In this document: positions 19,479 to 28,177 of the stretch, piece by piece
How the letters are laid out: the number at the start of each line of letters is the position of its first letter
Numbering within the stretch: the first letter of the stretch is position 1
Assembly (NCBI RefSeq): GCF_017876155.1
Contig: NZ_JAGINP010000001.1
Coordinates: 248,001 to 312,000 of the forward strand
Direction of reading: 5' to 3'
Source of the DNA: Azospirillum rugosum
GTDB lineage: Bacteria; Pseudomonadota; Alphaproteobacteria; Azospirillales; Azospirillaceae
Length of the DNA stretch: 64,000 nucleotides
Made by a program: the position numbers and the translations under genes
Notes under the pieces: generated by a model
Told to the model about the DNA's origin: nothing
Databases searched by the model: none
What the model saw: only the letters and a program-made list of their open reading frames with translations

Positions 19479-20099
19479 TCAGCCGACGTCCTGGCGGGGC
19501 ATCAGGTCGTATTGGCGCTTGGCCCCGGGCTGGGTCAGCATGCGGGCGTGCCAAGCCTGGACGTTCGGGTATTTGGCGAGGTCGATGGCCGCCTCTTCCA
19601 CGAGGTCGATCCAGGGAAAGGCGAAGATGTCGGCGATGGTGACCCGCTCGCCTTCGATGAAGCTGCGGCCGTCCAGGTGCCGGTCGAACTGGGCAAGACC
19701 CGCCGCCGCGGCGGCGTCGAGCCAGGGCAGGGCGTTGCGGTCGCCGTTGAATTGCCGCACGGCGCGGGCGCGCTGCACCGGCAGCAGGACGTCGGCCAGC
19801 CAGGACAGCCATTCCGCGAGCTTCAGCTTCTCCCGCTCGTCGCGGCCGCCGAACTTGCCGGTCTTCTCCGCGAGATAGGTCAGGATCACGCCCGATTCGG
19901 ACAGGTTGACGTCGCCGTGCACCAGGGTGGGGACGCGGCCGAACCGGTTGATGGCGAGGTAGCCGGGGGACTTCTGCTGGTCGGTGCGCAGGTCGATGTG
20001 GCGGTAGGCGAAGGGCTCGCCCGCCATCGACAGGAACAGCACGACGCGGGTCGCCGGCTGGGAATTGTACTGGCCATAAACGGTGTAGGCGGCGGTCAC
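19479..20099 (-). CDS. Glutathione S-transferase
   Basis: A 206-residue GST. The thioredoxin-like N-domain (YTVYGQYNSQPATRVVLFLS; RVPTLVHGDVNLSESGVILTYLAEK with the GSH-binding ES pair) is followed by the helical domain (ERVTIADIFAFPWID). Start is GTG 20099, preceded by GGGAGA at 8 bp; no in-frame ATG gives the family N-terminus. It probably conjugates glutathione to electrophiles in the cytosol; substrate unknown. Confidence 0.9.
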   Translation of the reverse strand: MTAAYTVYGQYNSQPATRVVLFLSMAGEPFAYRHIDLRTDQQKSPGYLAINRFGRVPTLVHGDVNLSESGVILTYLAEKTGKFGGRDEREKLKLAEWLSWLADVLLPVQRARAVRQFNGDRNALPWLDAAAAAGLAQFDRHLDGRSFIEGERVTIADIFAFPWIDLVEEAAIDLAKYPNVQAWHARMLTQPGAKRQYDLMPRQDVG

Positions 20100-20209
20100 G
20101 GTCTCTATTCTCCCTTCTGGCGTCGCGTCTGGGCGCGTGGAATCGGCCGCACCATGACGGCGAAGCCTGAGCGATGCCAGGGGAATCCTTCGGACGTCCG
20201 CGCGGGTGG

Positions 20210-20905
20210 TCAGCCCGCGGCATGCCAGATGCCGGGATCCACCGGCTGCCCGACGGCTTTGCGCTGCTGCGCATAGTCCCGCAGCTCGCGGGCCAGCACC
20301 GGGTTCGCGCGGCGGTCCAGGCCGTCCACGTCGGACAGCGGGACGCCCAGGAACACCGCCTTCATGATCAGGCTGTTCCAGGACGGCTCGTCGAAGCGCT
20401 CCGCCGGATAGGGGTTGCCGAGCGCGAGCGCCTCGAACAGCTCCCGGTGGTCGGACCGCGTCGCGGCGGTGGCCCAGGACAGGTGCCGCTCCGGATAGGG
20501 CAGCAGCGGCAGGCAGCGGTACAGGACCGCGGAGATCTCGCCCCGGCCGAGCTTCAGCAGCCCGGTCACCATCCCGGCGTAGGCCTCCCCGTCGCTGTCG
20601 TCGTAGCTGAGCAGCAGGACCGCGCGCGCCGCCACGTCGGCGGTCCAGCGCTGTGGGCGCCAGCCCGGCCGGGCCTTGGCGGCGTCCGCCTGATCCTCGC
20701 GCGTCAGGCGCAGGGGCGCGTGGCCGAGGCGCTTCGGCGCCTCCACAACGGCGGCGGTGAAGACATCGTCGTCCATGCCCTCGTTCACCGTGTCGCGGGC
20801 GTCGTCCAGCCATTCGACCCCGGCCGGCGGCGACACCGCCTTCAGCCACTGGCGCAGGAGGAACAGGACGTGCTGCGTGTCGATCGGGTGATAGGGCTGG
20901 ATCAT
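20210..20905 (-). CDS. EboA-domain protein
   Basis: A 231-residue helical protein matching the EboA family: the segments WTADVAARAVLLLSY, LPYPERHLSWATAATRSDHR, LGNPYPAERFDEPSWNSLIM and GLDRRANPVLARELRDYAQ are its conserved blocks. EboA is the first gene of the ebo cluster, linked in cyanobacteria and others to transport or processing of a secondary-metabolite precursor. Here it stands alone, without eboB-F, so its role is unknown. ATG 20905 is chosen over an in-frame upstream codon at 21001 because the extension is low-complexity. Confidence 0.8.
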   Translation of the reverse strand: MIQPYHPIDTQHVLFLLRQWLKAVSPPAGVEWLDDARDTVNEGMDDDVFTAAVVEAPKRLGHAPLRLTREDQADAAKARPGWRPQRWTADVAARAVLLLSYDDSDGEAYAGMVTGLLKLGRGEISAVLYRCLPLLPYPERHLSWATAATRSDHRELFEALALGNPYPAERFDEPSWNSLIMKAVFLGVPLSDVDGLDRRANPVLARELRDYAQQRKAVGQPVDPGIWHAAG

Positions 20906-21045
20906 GGCCGGGGACCCTTCGCAGGTGGGCGTTCCCGTCAACCGGCGGCCGGGCTGAAGGTTCCGAAAGGAGAGGGCGCCGTGCCGACCCCTGCGCCCCA
21001 TCTGTTGAATTGTCGACGGTGGGGGACATGCGAGGGAAGACGGAG

Positions 21046-22872
21046 ATGCGTGGGATTGCCGGTCCGCTGGCCGCTTCGATGGCGGCCCTCACTCTGGTTG
21101 CGCTGATGGCGGTGGCCCCGGCGGCCGCCGAGCCGCGCCACGGCATGGCGCTCTACGGGGAGCCGAAATACGGCGCGGACTTCAAGCATTTCGACTATGT
21201 GAACCCGAACGCGCCGAAGGGCGGCAAGGTCACGTTGCAGGCCATCGGGTCCTTCGACACGCTGAACCCCTTCGCGCTGAAGGGCGTGCCAGCGGCCGGC
21301 GCCACGATGATCTACGACACGCTGATGGCCAACGCCGCGGACGAGCCCTTCACCGAATACGGCCAGCTGGCCGAGAGCATCGAGGTGCCGGAGGACCGGT
21401 CCTGGGTCGCCTTCACGCTGCGCCCGCAGGCGCGCTGGCACGACGGCAAGCCGGTAACGGCCGAGGACGTGGTCTTCACCTTCCACACCCTGACCGAGAG
21501 CCACCCCTTCTACCGCAGCTACTACGCCGCCGTGGACAAGGTGGAGGCCGATGGCGACCGGCGGGTGCGCTTCACCTTCAAGCCGGGCGACAACCGGGAG
21601 CTTCCGCTGATCGTCGGGCAGCTGCCGGTCCTGCCGAAGCATTACTGGGAGGGCAAGGAGTTCCAGGCGACGACGCTGGACCCGCCGCTCGGCAGCGGGC
21701 CGTACCGCATCGCCGCCTTCGATCCCGGGCGCAGCATCAGCTACGAGCGCGTGGCCGACTATTGGGGCGCCGACTTGGCCGTGAACGTCGGCCGCAACAA
21801 CTTCGGCACTATGGCCTACGAGTATTTCCGCGACGCCAGCGTGGCGCTCCAGGCCTTCCGCGGCGGGCTGTACGACTTCCGCCAGGAGAACGTCGCCAAG
21901 ACCTGGGCGACCGGCTACGACTTCGACGCCGTCCAGGCCGGCAAGGTGGTGCGGGAGGAGATTCCGAATCAGGTTCCCGCGGGCATGCAGGGCTACGTCT
22001 TCAACACGCGCCGGCCGATGTTCGCCGACCGCCGCGTGCGCTGGGCCATCGCCCAGGCCTTCGACTTCGAATGGACGAACCAGACGCTGTTCTACGGCGC
22101 CTACAAGCGGACGGAGAGCTACTTCGAGAACTCCCCGCTGCAATCGCAAGGCGTTCCCCAGGGGCGCGAGCTGGCCCTGCTGGAACCCTGGCGCGGCAAG
22201 ATCCCCGACGAGGTCTTCGAAAAGCCCTACAGGGCGCCGTCGACCGACGGCCAGAACGGACTGCGCCGCAACCTGCTGGAGGCCAAGCGCCTGCTGGACG
22301 AGGCCGGGACCGACGTCCGCAACGGCCGGCGCGTCATGGTCGCGACGGGACAACCGCTGTCCTTCGAGATCCTGCTGGACAGCCCGACCTTCGAGCGGGT
22401 GACGCTGCCCTTCGTGGAAAACCTGAAGCGGCTGGGCATCCAGGCCAACGTGCGCACGGTGGACACGACGCAGTATGAGAACCGCATCCGGGACTTCGAC
22501 TTCGACATGACCGTCCATGTCTGGGGCCAGTCCCTGTCGCCGGGCAACGAGCAGGCGGGATTCTGGGGTTCCAGCGCGGCGGAGCGGCCGGGCAGCCAGA
22601 ATCTCGCCGGCATCCGCGACCCGGCGGTGGACGCGCTGATCGGCAAGGTGGTCAGCGCCGGCAGCGAGGAGGATCTGAAGGCGGCGGTTTCCGCGCTCGA
22701 CCGCGTTCTGCTGTGGGGCCACTACGTCGTGCCGCAGTGGTATTCGGGCGTCTACCGCGTGGCCTACTGGAACCGCCTGAAGCGGCCGGCCACGCTGCCG
22801 CCCTACTCGCTGGCCTTCGACGCGTGGTGGCTCGGCGACGCCAAGTCGGTGGCCGAGCAGCCGCCGCGGTGA
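21046..22872 (+). CDS. ABC transporter substrate-binding protein, family 5 (YejA-like)
   Basis: A 608-residue periplasmic oligopeptide-binding-type protein. A Sec signal peptide (MRGIAGPLAASMAALTLVALM, cleavage near AAAEP) precedes the family-5 fold: PKGGKVTLQAIGSFDTLNPF, the signature VPEDRSWVAFTLRPQARWHD and DNRELPLIVGQLPVLPKHYW. Similarity pattern is to YejA, which binds peptides or microcin C. ATG 21028 is an alternative start. The usual yejB, yejE and yejF genes are not downstream, so the transporter is orphaned here. Confidence 0.92.
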   Translation: MRGIAGPLAASMAALTLVALMAVAPAAAEPRHGMALYGEPKYGADFKHFDYVNPNAPKGGKVTLQAIGSFDTLNPFALKGVPAAGATMIYDTLMANAADEPFTEYGQLAESIEVPEDRSWVAFTLRPQARWHDGKPVTAEDVVFTFHTLTESHPFYRSYYAAVDKVEADGDRRVRFTFKPGDNRELPLIVGQLPVLPKHYWEGKEFQATTLDPPLGSGPYRIAAFDPGRSISYERVADYWGADLAVNVGRNNFGTMAYEYFRDASVALQAFRGGLYDFRQENVAKTWATGYDFDAVQAGKVVREEIPNQVPAGMQGYVFNTRRPMFADRRVRWAIAQAFDFEWTNQTLFYGAYKRTESYFENSPLQSQGVPQGRELALLEPWRGKIPDEVFEKPYRAPSTDGQNGLRRNLLEAKRLLDEAGTDVRNGRRVMVATGQPLSFEILLDSPTFERVTLPFVENLKRLGIQANVRTVDTTQYENRIRDFDFDMTVHVWGQSLSPGNEQAGFWGSSAAERPGSQNLAGIRDPAVDALIGKVVSAGSEEDLKAAVSALDRVLLWGHYVVPQWYSGVYRVAYWNRLKRPATLPPYSLAFDAWWLGDAKSVAEQPPR

Positions 22873-22900
22873 TGTGGGCGTCTATCGGGAGGAGACCGGC

Positions 22901-23293
22901 ATGAGCACAGTCATGGTGGTCGAACACGACGCGGTCCTGCGGGCGCGCATGGCCGATGCTCTGCGCAAGGCGGGGTTCGATGTCGAAGAGGTCGCGGGCG
23001 GCCAAGCGGCGCTCGCCCGCCTGAACGAGGGCGTGTGCCCGGCGCTTATCCTCCTCGGCCTGAACCTTCAGGATCCGGGCATGAACGGGTGGGAGTTCCG
23101 GGCCGCGCTGCTTCAGGACCCCGATCTCGCCCATATGCCCGTCTGCGTGGTCATCGACGCCGGGACCGAGGAGGAGACGGCGGAACGGCTCTGCGCCGCC
23201 GGCGTGCTCCGCCATCCCGTCAAGGATGCGCAGCTCGTCCGGATGGCGCATCGATGCGCCGGCCACGCCGCTCCGGACGACGACGGCGCGTAG
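22901..23293 (+). CDS. Degenerate receiver-domain protein (pseudo-receiver)
   Basis: A 130-residue protein with the length and hydrophobic pattern of a CheY-like receiver (VMVVEHDAVLRARMADALRK; GWEFRAALLQDP). The phosphoacceptor Asp is replaced by Gly53 (ILLGLNLQDPG), the acidic pair reads E8-H9, and the conserved Thr is Asp85. Phosphorylation at the normal site is therefore not possible. GGGAGGAG precedes ATG 22901. It lies 28 bp after the YejA-like gene and 277 bp before a normal receiver gene. It may act as a phosphorylation-independent binding module. Confidence 0.78.
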   Translation: MSTVMVVEHDAVLRARMADALRKAGFDVEEVAGGQAALARLNEGVCPALILLGLNLQDPGMNGWEFRAALLQDPDLAHMPVCVVIDAGTEEETAERLCAAGVLRHPVKDAQLVRMAHRCAGHAAPDDDGA

Positions 23294-23570
23294 CCGTTCC
23301 GACACCTTGACCTTGTCACCACCGGGCGAACGCGGACCGGCGTAGGGTCGCCGCACGCCGTTGCGGCGCTTCGGCCACAGGGCCCCCGAAACGGTGGGGC
23401 GCCTGGGCAAGCCGCTTGCAGTTTTAGAATAATTCTATTTTATTCGCGCCGAACACGGACACGCGGTCGCGTTGCGGGGGCAGCTGGATTTCGGTAAATC
23501 TCAGCTTGACCACAGCCGTTGCGCGTGGCGCATTTCTGATGCCCCTATTCAACTTGCGGACAGCACGGCG

Positions 23571-23975
23571 ATGACTTCGGTGAACAAGGCGCAGACCATC
23601 CTGGTGGTGGAAGACAACGTGCTGATGCGCAAGCTGTTCGTCCGCTGCCTGGAGGAAGGCGGCTACACGGTGGTGGAGGCGGAGGACCCGCGCCTGGTCA
23701 TCGACCTGATGCGCGACGTGCCGCCGGACCTCGTCGTCATGGACATCGTGATGCCGAACGTCTCGGGCGTCGAACTGATCAAGATGATCCGCGCCGACGC
23801 CGCCCTGGCCGCCACGCCCGTGGTCGCCGTGACGAACCTCGCCACGCCCGCCGACAAGCGCCGGCTCACCGACGCCGGCTTCGACGCGCACGTGTCGAAG
23901 CCGATCAAGCCGAAGGACTTCCTGGCGACGATCGTGGGCATCATGGACAGGACCCTTCCGGCTCCGGCCGTCTGA
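23571..23975 (+). CDS. DivK-like single-domain response regulator
   Basis: A 134-residue receiver with all key residues: E14-D15 acidic pair, phosphoacceptor D58 (VVMDIVMPNVSG), T88 (AVTNLA) and K110 (HVSKPIKPKDF). The pattern MDIVMPNVSGVELIK and the SKPI-x-x-x-x-FL ending resemble DivK of the cell-cycle/polarity phosphorelay. A second copy of such receivers is common in this group, so orthology with DivK is not certain. The 277-bp upstream gap has an AT-rich patch near 23416-23445 including a short AGAAT-A-ATTCT palindrome, possibly a promoter. Confidence 0.87.
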   Translation: MTSVNKAQTILVVEDNVLMRKLFVRCLEEGGYTVVEAEDPRLVIDLMRDVPPDLVVMDIVMPNVSGVELIKMIRADAALAATPVVAVTNLATPADKRRLTDAGFDAHVSKPIKPKDFLATIVGIMDRTLPAPAV

Positions 23976-24078
23976 GACCTTTTCGCTGCCTTGAGATCCG
24001 GGCCGCGGCCGTTTGCGTAGACGTCCAAACGGGCTACTTCGAACGCCTTAACAGCACCTTCAAAGAGGGGAAGAAACG

Positions 24079-25005
24079 ATGGCGCGCTATCTCGTCACCG
24101 GCGGCTGCGGCTTTATCGGCTCGCACCTGATCGAACGCCTGCTGGCCGCCGGGCACGAGGTCCGCGTGCTCGACGACCTCTCCACGGGAAAGCGCGAGAA
24201 CCTGCCGGATTCGGTCCCGGTCACCGTCGGCGACGTCGCCGACCCGGCTGCGGTCGACGCGGCCATGAGCGGCGTGGACGGCTGCTTCCACCTCGCCGCC
24301 GTCGCCTCCGTGGATCGCTCGCGCGAGGCGTGGCTGGAGACGCACCACGCTAACCTGTCCGGCACCATCGCCGTGTTCGACGCGGCCCGCCGCGCCCGGG
24401 GCGGTGGGCCGGTCCCGGTCGTTTACGCCTCCTCGGCCGCCGTCTACGGCGACAACCCGAACATGCCTCTGACGGAGGACGCCGCGACCCGACCCCTGTC
24501 CGCCTACGGCGCCGACAAGCTGGGCTGCGAGCTGCACGCCCGCGTCGCCGACGGGGTGCATGGGGTGCCGACGACCGGCTTCCGCTTCTTCAACGTGTTC
24601 GGGCCGCGGCAGGACCCGAAGTCGCCCTATTCCGGGGTGATCTCGATCTTCGCCGGCCGCATCGCCCGCGGCGAGCCGATCACCGTCAACGGCGACGGGG
24701 AGCAGGTGCGCGACTTCGTCTATGTGAAGGACCTCGTGCGCTACCTGACCGCCGCCATGGAGCGTCCGCAGCCCGGTGCGCCGGTCTACAACGTCTGCAC
24801 CGGCACGCCGACCACGGTGAACCGGCTGGCGGAGGTGCTGGCCGCCGTCGCCGGCAAGCCGCTCGACCGCCGCACCGGACCGGCGCGGCCCGGCGACATC
24901 CGCGTGTCGATCGGCGACCCATCGCGGCTGGTCGCCGCCTTCGGCATGGCCTGCGAGACGTCGCTGGAAGAGGGCTTGCGCGACACGTTGGCGTGGCTGG
25001 CGTGA
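24079..25005 (+). CDS. NAD-dependent sugar epimerase, probable PelX-type UDP-GlcNAc 4-epimerase
   Basis: A 308-residue extended short-chain dehydrogenase. It has the Rossmann motif GGCGFIGS (8-15), Ser pair S118-S119 and catalytic Y143-x3-K147 (YGADK). It is the first gene of the Pel operon: the next start codon overlaps its stop. PelX epimerases supply UDP-GalNAc, the precursor of the GalNAc-rich Pel polymer, so context supports that role. Sequence alone would allow UDP-glucose 4-epimerase or another sugar. AGGGGAAGAAACG precedes ATG 24079. Confidence 0.88.
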   Translation: MARYLVTGGCGFIGSHLIERLLAAGHEVRVLDDLSTGKRENLPDSVPVTVGDVADPAAVDAAMSGVDGCFHLAAVASVDRSREAWLETHHANLSGTIAVFDAARRARGGGPVPVVYASSAAVYGDNPNMPLTEDAATRPLSAYGADKLGCELHARVADGVHGVPTTGFRFFNVFGPRQDPKSPYSGVISIFAGRIARGEPITVNGDGEQVRDFVYVKDLVRYLTAAMERPQPGAPVYNVCTGTPTTVNRLAEVLAAVAGKPLDRRTGPARPGDIRVSIGDPSRLVAAFGMACETSLEEGLRDTLAWLA

Positions 25006-25889
25006 TCGGACGGCGGTCCTTCATGCACGGCCTTCTGGGCGGAGCGGCGGCGCTGACCCTCCCGCGTGGAGCGCAGGCGTCCCCGGCGCCCGCCCCATGG
25101 GCGGTGTATTACGCCGACAAGGAGCCCGTGAAGGCCTTCGAGCCCTACCGGCTGCTCGTGCTCGACAGCGCGCACCACCCGCCGCTGCGCGTGCTGAAGG
25201 ACCGCGGCAAGACGCTGCTCGGCTACATCAGCCTGGGTGAGGTGGAGCTGCACCGCCCCTGGTTCGCCCAGGTGAAGGACTGGGGCTTGCTGTCGCAGGA
25301 GAACCCGAACTGGGCCGGCAGCTTCTACGTGGACGTCCGCGACAGCCGCTGGGTCAAGCTGGTGGTCGAGGAACTGGTCCCGTCCATCCTGCGCCGGGGG
25401 TTCGACGGCATCTTCCTCGACACGCTCGACAACCCGCCGCACCTGGAGCGCACCGACGCCAAGCGCTGGGCCGGCATGACGGAGGGGGCAGCCCGGCTCG
25501 TCCGCGCCATCCGCGCCAACTGGCCGGGCATCCGCATCATGCAGAACCGCGCCTACGAGATCCTGCCGGACGTCGCGCCGGTGCTCGACTATGCGCTGGG
25601 GGAGAGCGTCTACGCGGGGTGGGACTTCGCGGCCAAGAAGCCGCGCCTGCAATCCGCCGACGACTACCGATTCCAGGTCGAGGCGCTGACCGGCGCCCGA
25701 CGGCTGAACGCCGCGCTGGGCCTCTATTCCCTCGACTACTGGGACCCGGCCGACGCGGAGGGCCTGCGCCGCATCTACGCGCTCCAGCGCGCGAACGGCT
25801 TTGCGCCCTACGTGTCCGTGGTCGACCTGGACCGCATCGTGCCGGAGCCCGCGGCGGCCACCGCCCGGGGCGTGGAGAAGGCCCCGTGA
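25002..25889 (+). CDS. pelA: Pel hydrolase, N-terminal PelA domain as separate protein
   Basis: A 295-residue exported glycoside hydrolase of the PelA hydrolase type (GH114/GH166-like TIM barrel). It corresponds to only the first part of Pseudomonas PelA, which degrades Pel by endo-alpha-1,4-N-acetylgalactosaminidase activity. Candidate catalytic acids are D140 (GFDGIFLDTLDN) and E201 (YALGESVYAGW). Start is GTG 25002 overlapping the upstream stop (GTGA); GTG 24993 is an alternative. The N-terminus (GRRSFMHGLLGGAAAL) looks like a Tat signal. Its stop overlaps the next GTG, so the two PelA halves are translationally coupled. Confidence 0.88.
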   Translation: MIGRRSFMHGLLGGAAALTLPRGAQASPAPAPWAVYYADKEPVKAFEPYRLLVLDSAHHPPLRVLKDRGKTLLGYISLGEVELHRPWFAQVKDWGLLSQENPNWAGSFYVDVRDSRWVKLVVEELVPSILRRGFDGIFLDTLDNPPHLERTDAKRWAGMTEGAARLVRAIRANWPGIRIMQNRAYEILPDVAPVLDYALGESVYAGWDFAAKKPRLQSADDYRFQVEALTGARRLNAALGLYSLDYWDPADAEGLRRIYALQRANGFAPYVSVVDLDRIVPEPAAATARGVEKAP

Positions 25890-28168
25890 GGCTCGGGAGT
25901 CTCCTTCACCGCTTGGCCGTCCTGCTGATCCTCGCCGCGGCCCTCCTGCCTGCTGCGGCGCGGGCGGCGGAGCGGGGTGCGGTTCCGCGCACCATCCTCG
26001 CGCTCGTGGACTTGCGGGAGGAGGGCATCGTCCGCCGCACGCGCATCCACACGATGGCGGAGATGCCGCTGAACCACCTGGGCCTGACCGTCGCCTATTG
26101 GAACGTGGCGGACGGTCTTCCGGACCTGTCGCGCTACCCGGACCTGCGCGGCGTCGTCACCTGGTTCACCAACGAGCCCTTCGCCGATCCGCAGGCCTAC
26201 ATCGCCTGGGCGTCGGCCGCCATGGACCGCGGCCTGCGCTTCGCCGTGCTCGGCCAGGCGGGGGTGCGCGGCCGGTCGAACGGGCAGACGGTCCCGCTTG
26301 CCCTGTCCAACCGCTTCTTCGCGCGCTTCGGCCTGCGCGACGACGACGGCTATGTGGACTTGACCTACCGTGCGCGCCCGGTGGTCAGCGACGCCATGGT
26401 CGGCTACGAACGGCCGCTCATCGGCGTGCTGCCCGGCTTCGCGCTCTACCGCAAGACCGACGGGCGCTACGACTCGCACTTGGTGATCCGCCGCAACGGG
26501 GATGAGGCGACGGACACCCATCTGGTGGTCACCGGGCCGAACGGCGGCTTCGCCTACAGCGGCTATGTCCGGCACTATGACGCGGAGCTGAACCGCAGCC
26601 TCTGGATTCTCGACCCCTTCGCCTTCTTCCGCACGGTCTTCGCGACCGACGACCTGCCGAAACCGGACGTCACCACCCTGTCGGGGCGCCGCATCTACTT
26701 CAGCCACATCGACGGCGATGGCTGGCGCAACGTGACGGAGGTGGAGCCGTACAACAAGGATCCAAACAACAAAGGTGGGGTCATCGCCGCCGACGTCGTC
26801 CGGCGCGAGGCGATCGAGGCCTTCCCGGACCTGCCGGTGACGGTCGCCCCCATCGTCGGCGACGTGCACGCCGACTGGAAGGGCACCGCGGAGACGCGGG
26901 GCGCGGCCTCGCGCCTGTTCGCCCTGCCGCAGGTGGAGCCCGCCAGCCACACCTGGACGCACCCCTTCCGCTGGTCCTTCTTCGCCGACTACACCCCGCA
27001 GAAGGAAGCCGTGTTCAACGAACGCGCCGACGACGCCCCGCGGCGCGGTTATTTCGACGAGCTTCTGGGGCGCCGCAAGGCCACCGCCCCCGGCCACGAG
27101 GCAGTGGGGGAGGTGTCGGACATCGGGCGCTATTCCATCCCGCGCGCCTATCTGGAACGCCCCTTCGACCTGGACCAGGAGATCGGCGGCGCGCTCGATT
27201 ACTTCACGCGCATGGCGCCGGAGGGGAAGAAGGCCGTGCTGGTGCAGTGGCCCGGCGACACCTCCCCCTTCTCGGCCGCCGTCGCGGCGACGCGCAAGGC
27301 CGGTGCGCGCAACATGAACGGCGGCGATTCCCGCTTCGACGCGGAGTTCCCGTCCATCACCGCGGTGCCGCCCATCGGTCTTCCGGTGGGAACGGAGCGG
27401 CAGATCTACTCCGGGAACAGCAACGAGAACACCTACACCGACCTCTGGACCAACCGATTCTTCGGGTTCCAGAACCTGATCAACACGGTGCGCAACACCG
27501 ACAGCCCGCTGCGGCTGAAGCCGTTCAACATCTACTACCACATGTATTCCGGGCAGAAGACCGCCAGCGTCCAGGCGCTGCGCCGGAACCTGACCGCCGC
27601 GCGGGAAGCGGAGATCGCCCCGGTGATGGCCTCCACCTACGCCGCCATCGCGGACGGATTCTACGCGACGCGATTCGTTCCGGACGGGGAGCGGCGGTGG
27701 CGCGTCACGGACCGCGGCGACCTCAACACGCTGCGCTTCGACCGCGCCAGCTTCACCGCGGTGGACCTCAATCGGTCCACGGGGGTGCTCGGGCAGCGGC
27801 ACCACCAGGGCAGCCTCTATGTGGCGCTCGACCCCGCGGTTGCGGAGCCGGTGGTGGCCCTGGGCGAGACGGCGCGCGCCGACAACGATCCGCCGGCGGA
27901 CCGGCCCTACCTCGTGCAGGGGCGCTGGGCGTTCAGCGGTCTGGTCGTGGACGGCGGCGGCTTCCGCGTCGGCGCCCAGGGCTACGGCCGGGGGGAGATG
28001 GCTTGGCACGTGCCGGAGCCCGGCCGCTACGCCATCACCGCGGAGCGCGGCGGCACGGTCCTGTGGCAGAGCGAAGCCGAGGTCGGGGCCGACCGGCGCC
28101 TGAACGTCGCCATCGACGCCGCCGCGATCCGGCCGCTGACGCTGCGCGTCCAGCGGACATCACGGTAG
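25886..28168 (+). CDS. pelA: Pel deacetylase, C-terminal PelA part as separate protein
   Basis: A 760-residue exported protein equivalent to PelA after its hydrolase domain. A Sec-type signal (LLHRLAVLLILAAALLPAAARA) leads to a Rossmann-like region (about 30-230), then a carbohydrate-esterase-like deacetylase. Metal and catalytic residues are visible: D276 and D278 in HIDGDGW and H355-x3-H359 in SHTWTHP. The C-terminal part is beta-rich. It should deacetylate Pel in the periplasm before export. Start is GTG 25886, overlapping the upstream stop. The frame stays open upstream of it, but that region is the hydrolase gene read in another frame. Confidence 0.9.
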   Translation: MRLGSLLHRLAVLLILAAALLPAAARAAERGAVPRTILALVDLREEGIVRRTRIHTMAEMPLNHLGLTVAYWNVADGLPDLSRYPDLRGVVTWFTNEPFADPQAYIAWASAAMDRGLRFAVLGQAGVRGRSNGQTVPLALSNRFFARFGLRDDDGYVDLTYRARPVVSDAMVGYERPLIGVLPGFALYRKTDGRYDSHLVIRRNGDEATDTHLVVTGPNGGFAYSGYVRHYDAELNRSLWILDPFAFFRTVFATDDLPKPDVTTLSGRRIYFSHIDGDGWRNVTEVEPYNKDPNNKGGVIAADVVRREAIEAFPDLPVTVAPIVGDVHADWKGTAETRGAASRLFALPQVEPASHTWTHPFRWSFFADYTPQKEAVFNERADDAPRRGYFDELLGRRKATAPGHEAVGEVSDIGRYSIPRAYLERPFDLDQEIGGALDYFTRMAPEGKKAVLVQWPGDTSPFSAAVAATRKAGARNMNGGDSRFDAEFPSITAVPPIGLPVGTERQIYSGNSNENTYTDLWTNRFFGFQNLINTVRNTDSPLRLKPFNIYYHMYSGQKTASVQALRRNLTAAREAEIAPVMASTYAAIADGFYATRFVPDGERRWRVTDRGDLNTLRFDRASFTAVDLNRSTGVLGQRHHQGSLYVALDPAVAEPVVALGETARADNDPPADRPYLVQGRWAFSGLVVDGGGFRVGAQGYGRGEMAWHVPEPGRYAITAERGGTVLWQSEAEVGADRRLNVAIDAAAIRPLTLRVQRTSR

Positions 28169-28177
28169 GGGGACGGG

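Noticed and set aside
25619..25885. Upstream extension of the PelA deacetylase frame
   Set aside because: This stretch codes for the hydrolase gene in another frame; the signal peptide begins at 25886 where the start overlaps the previous stop.
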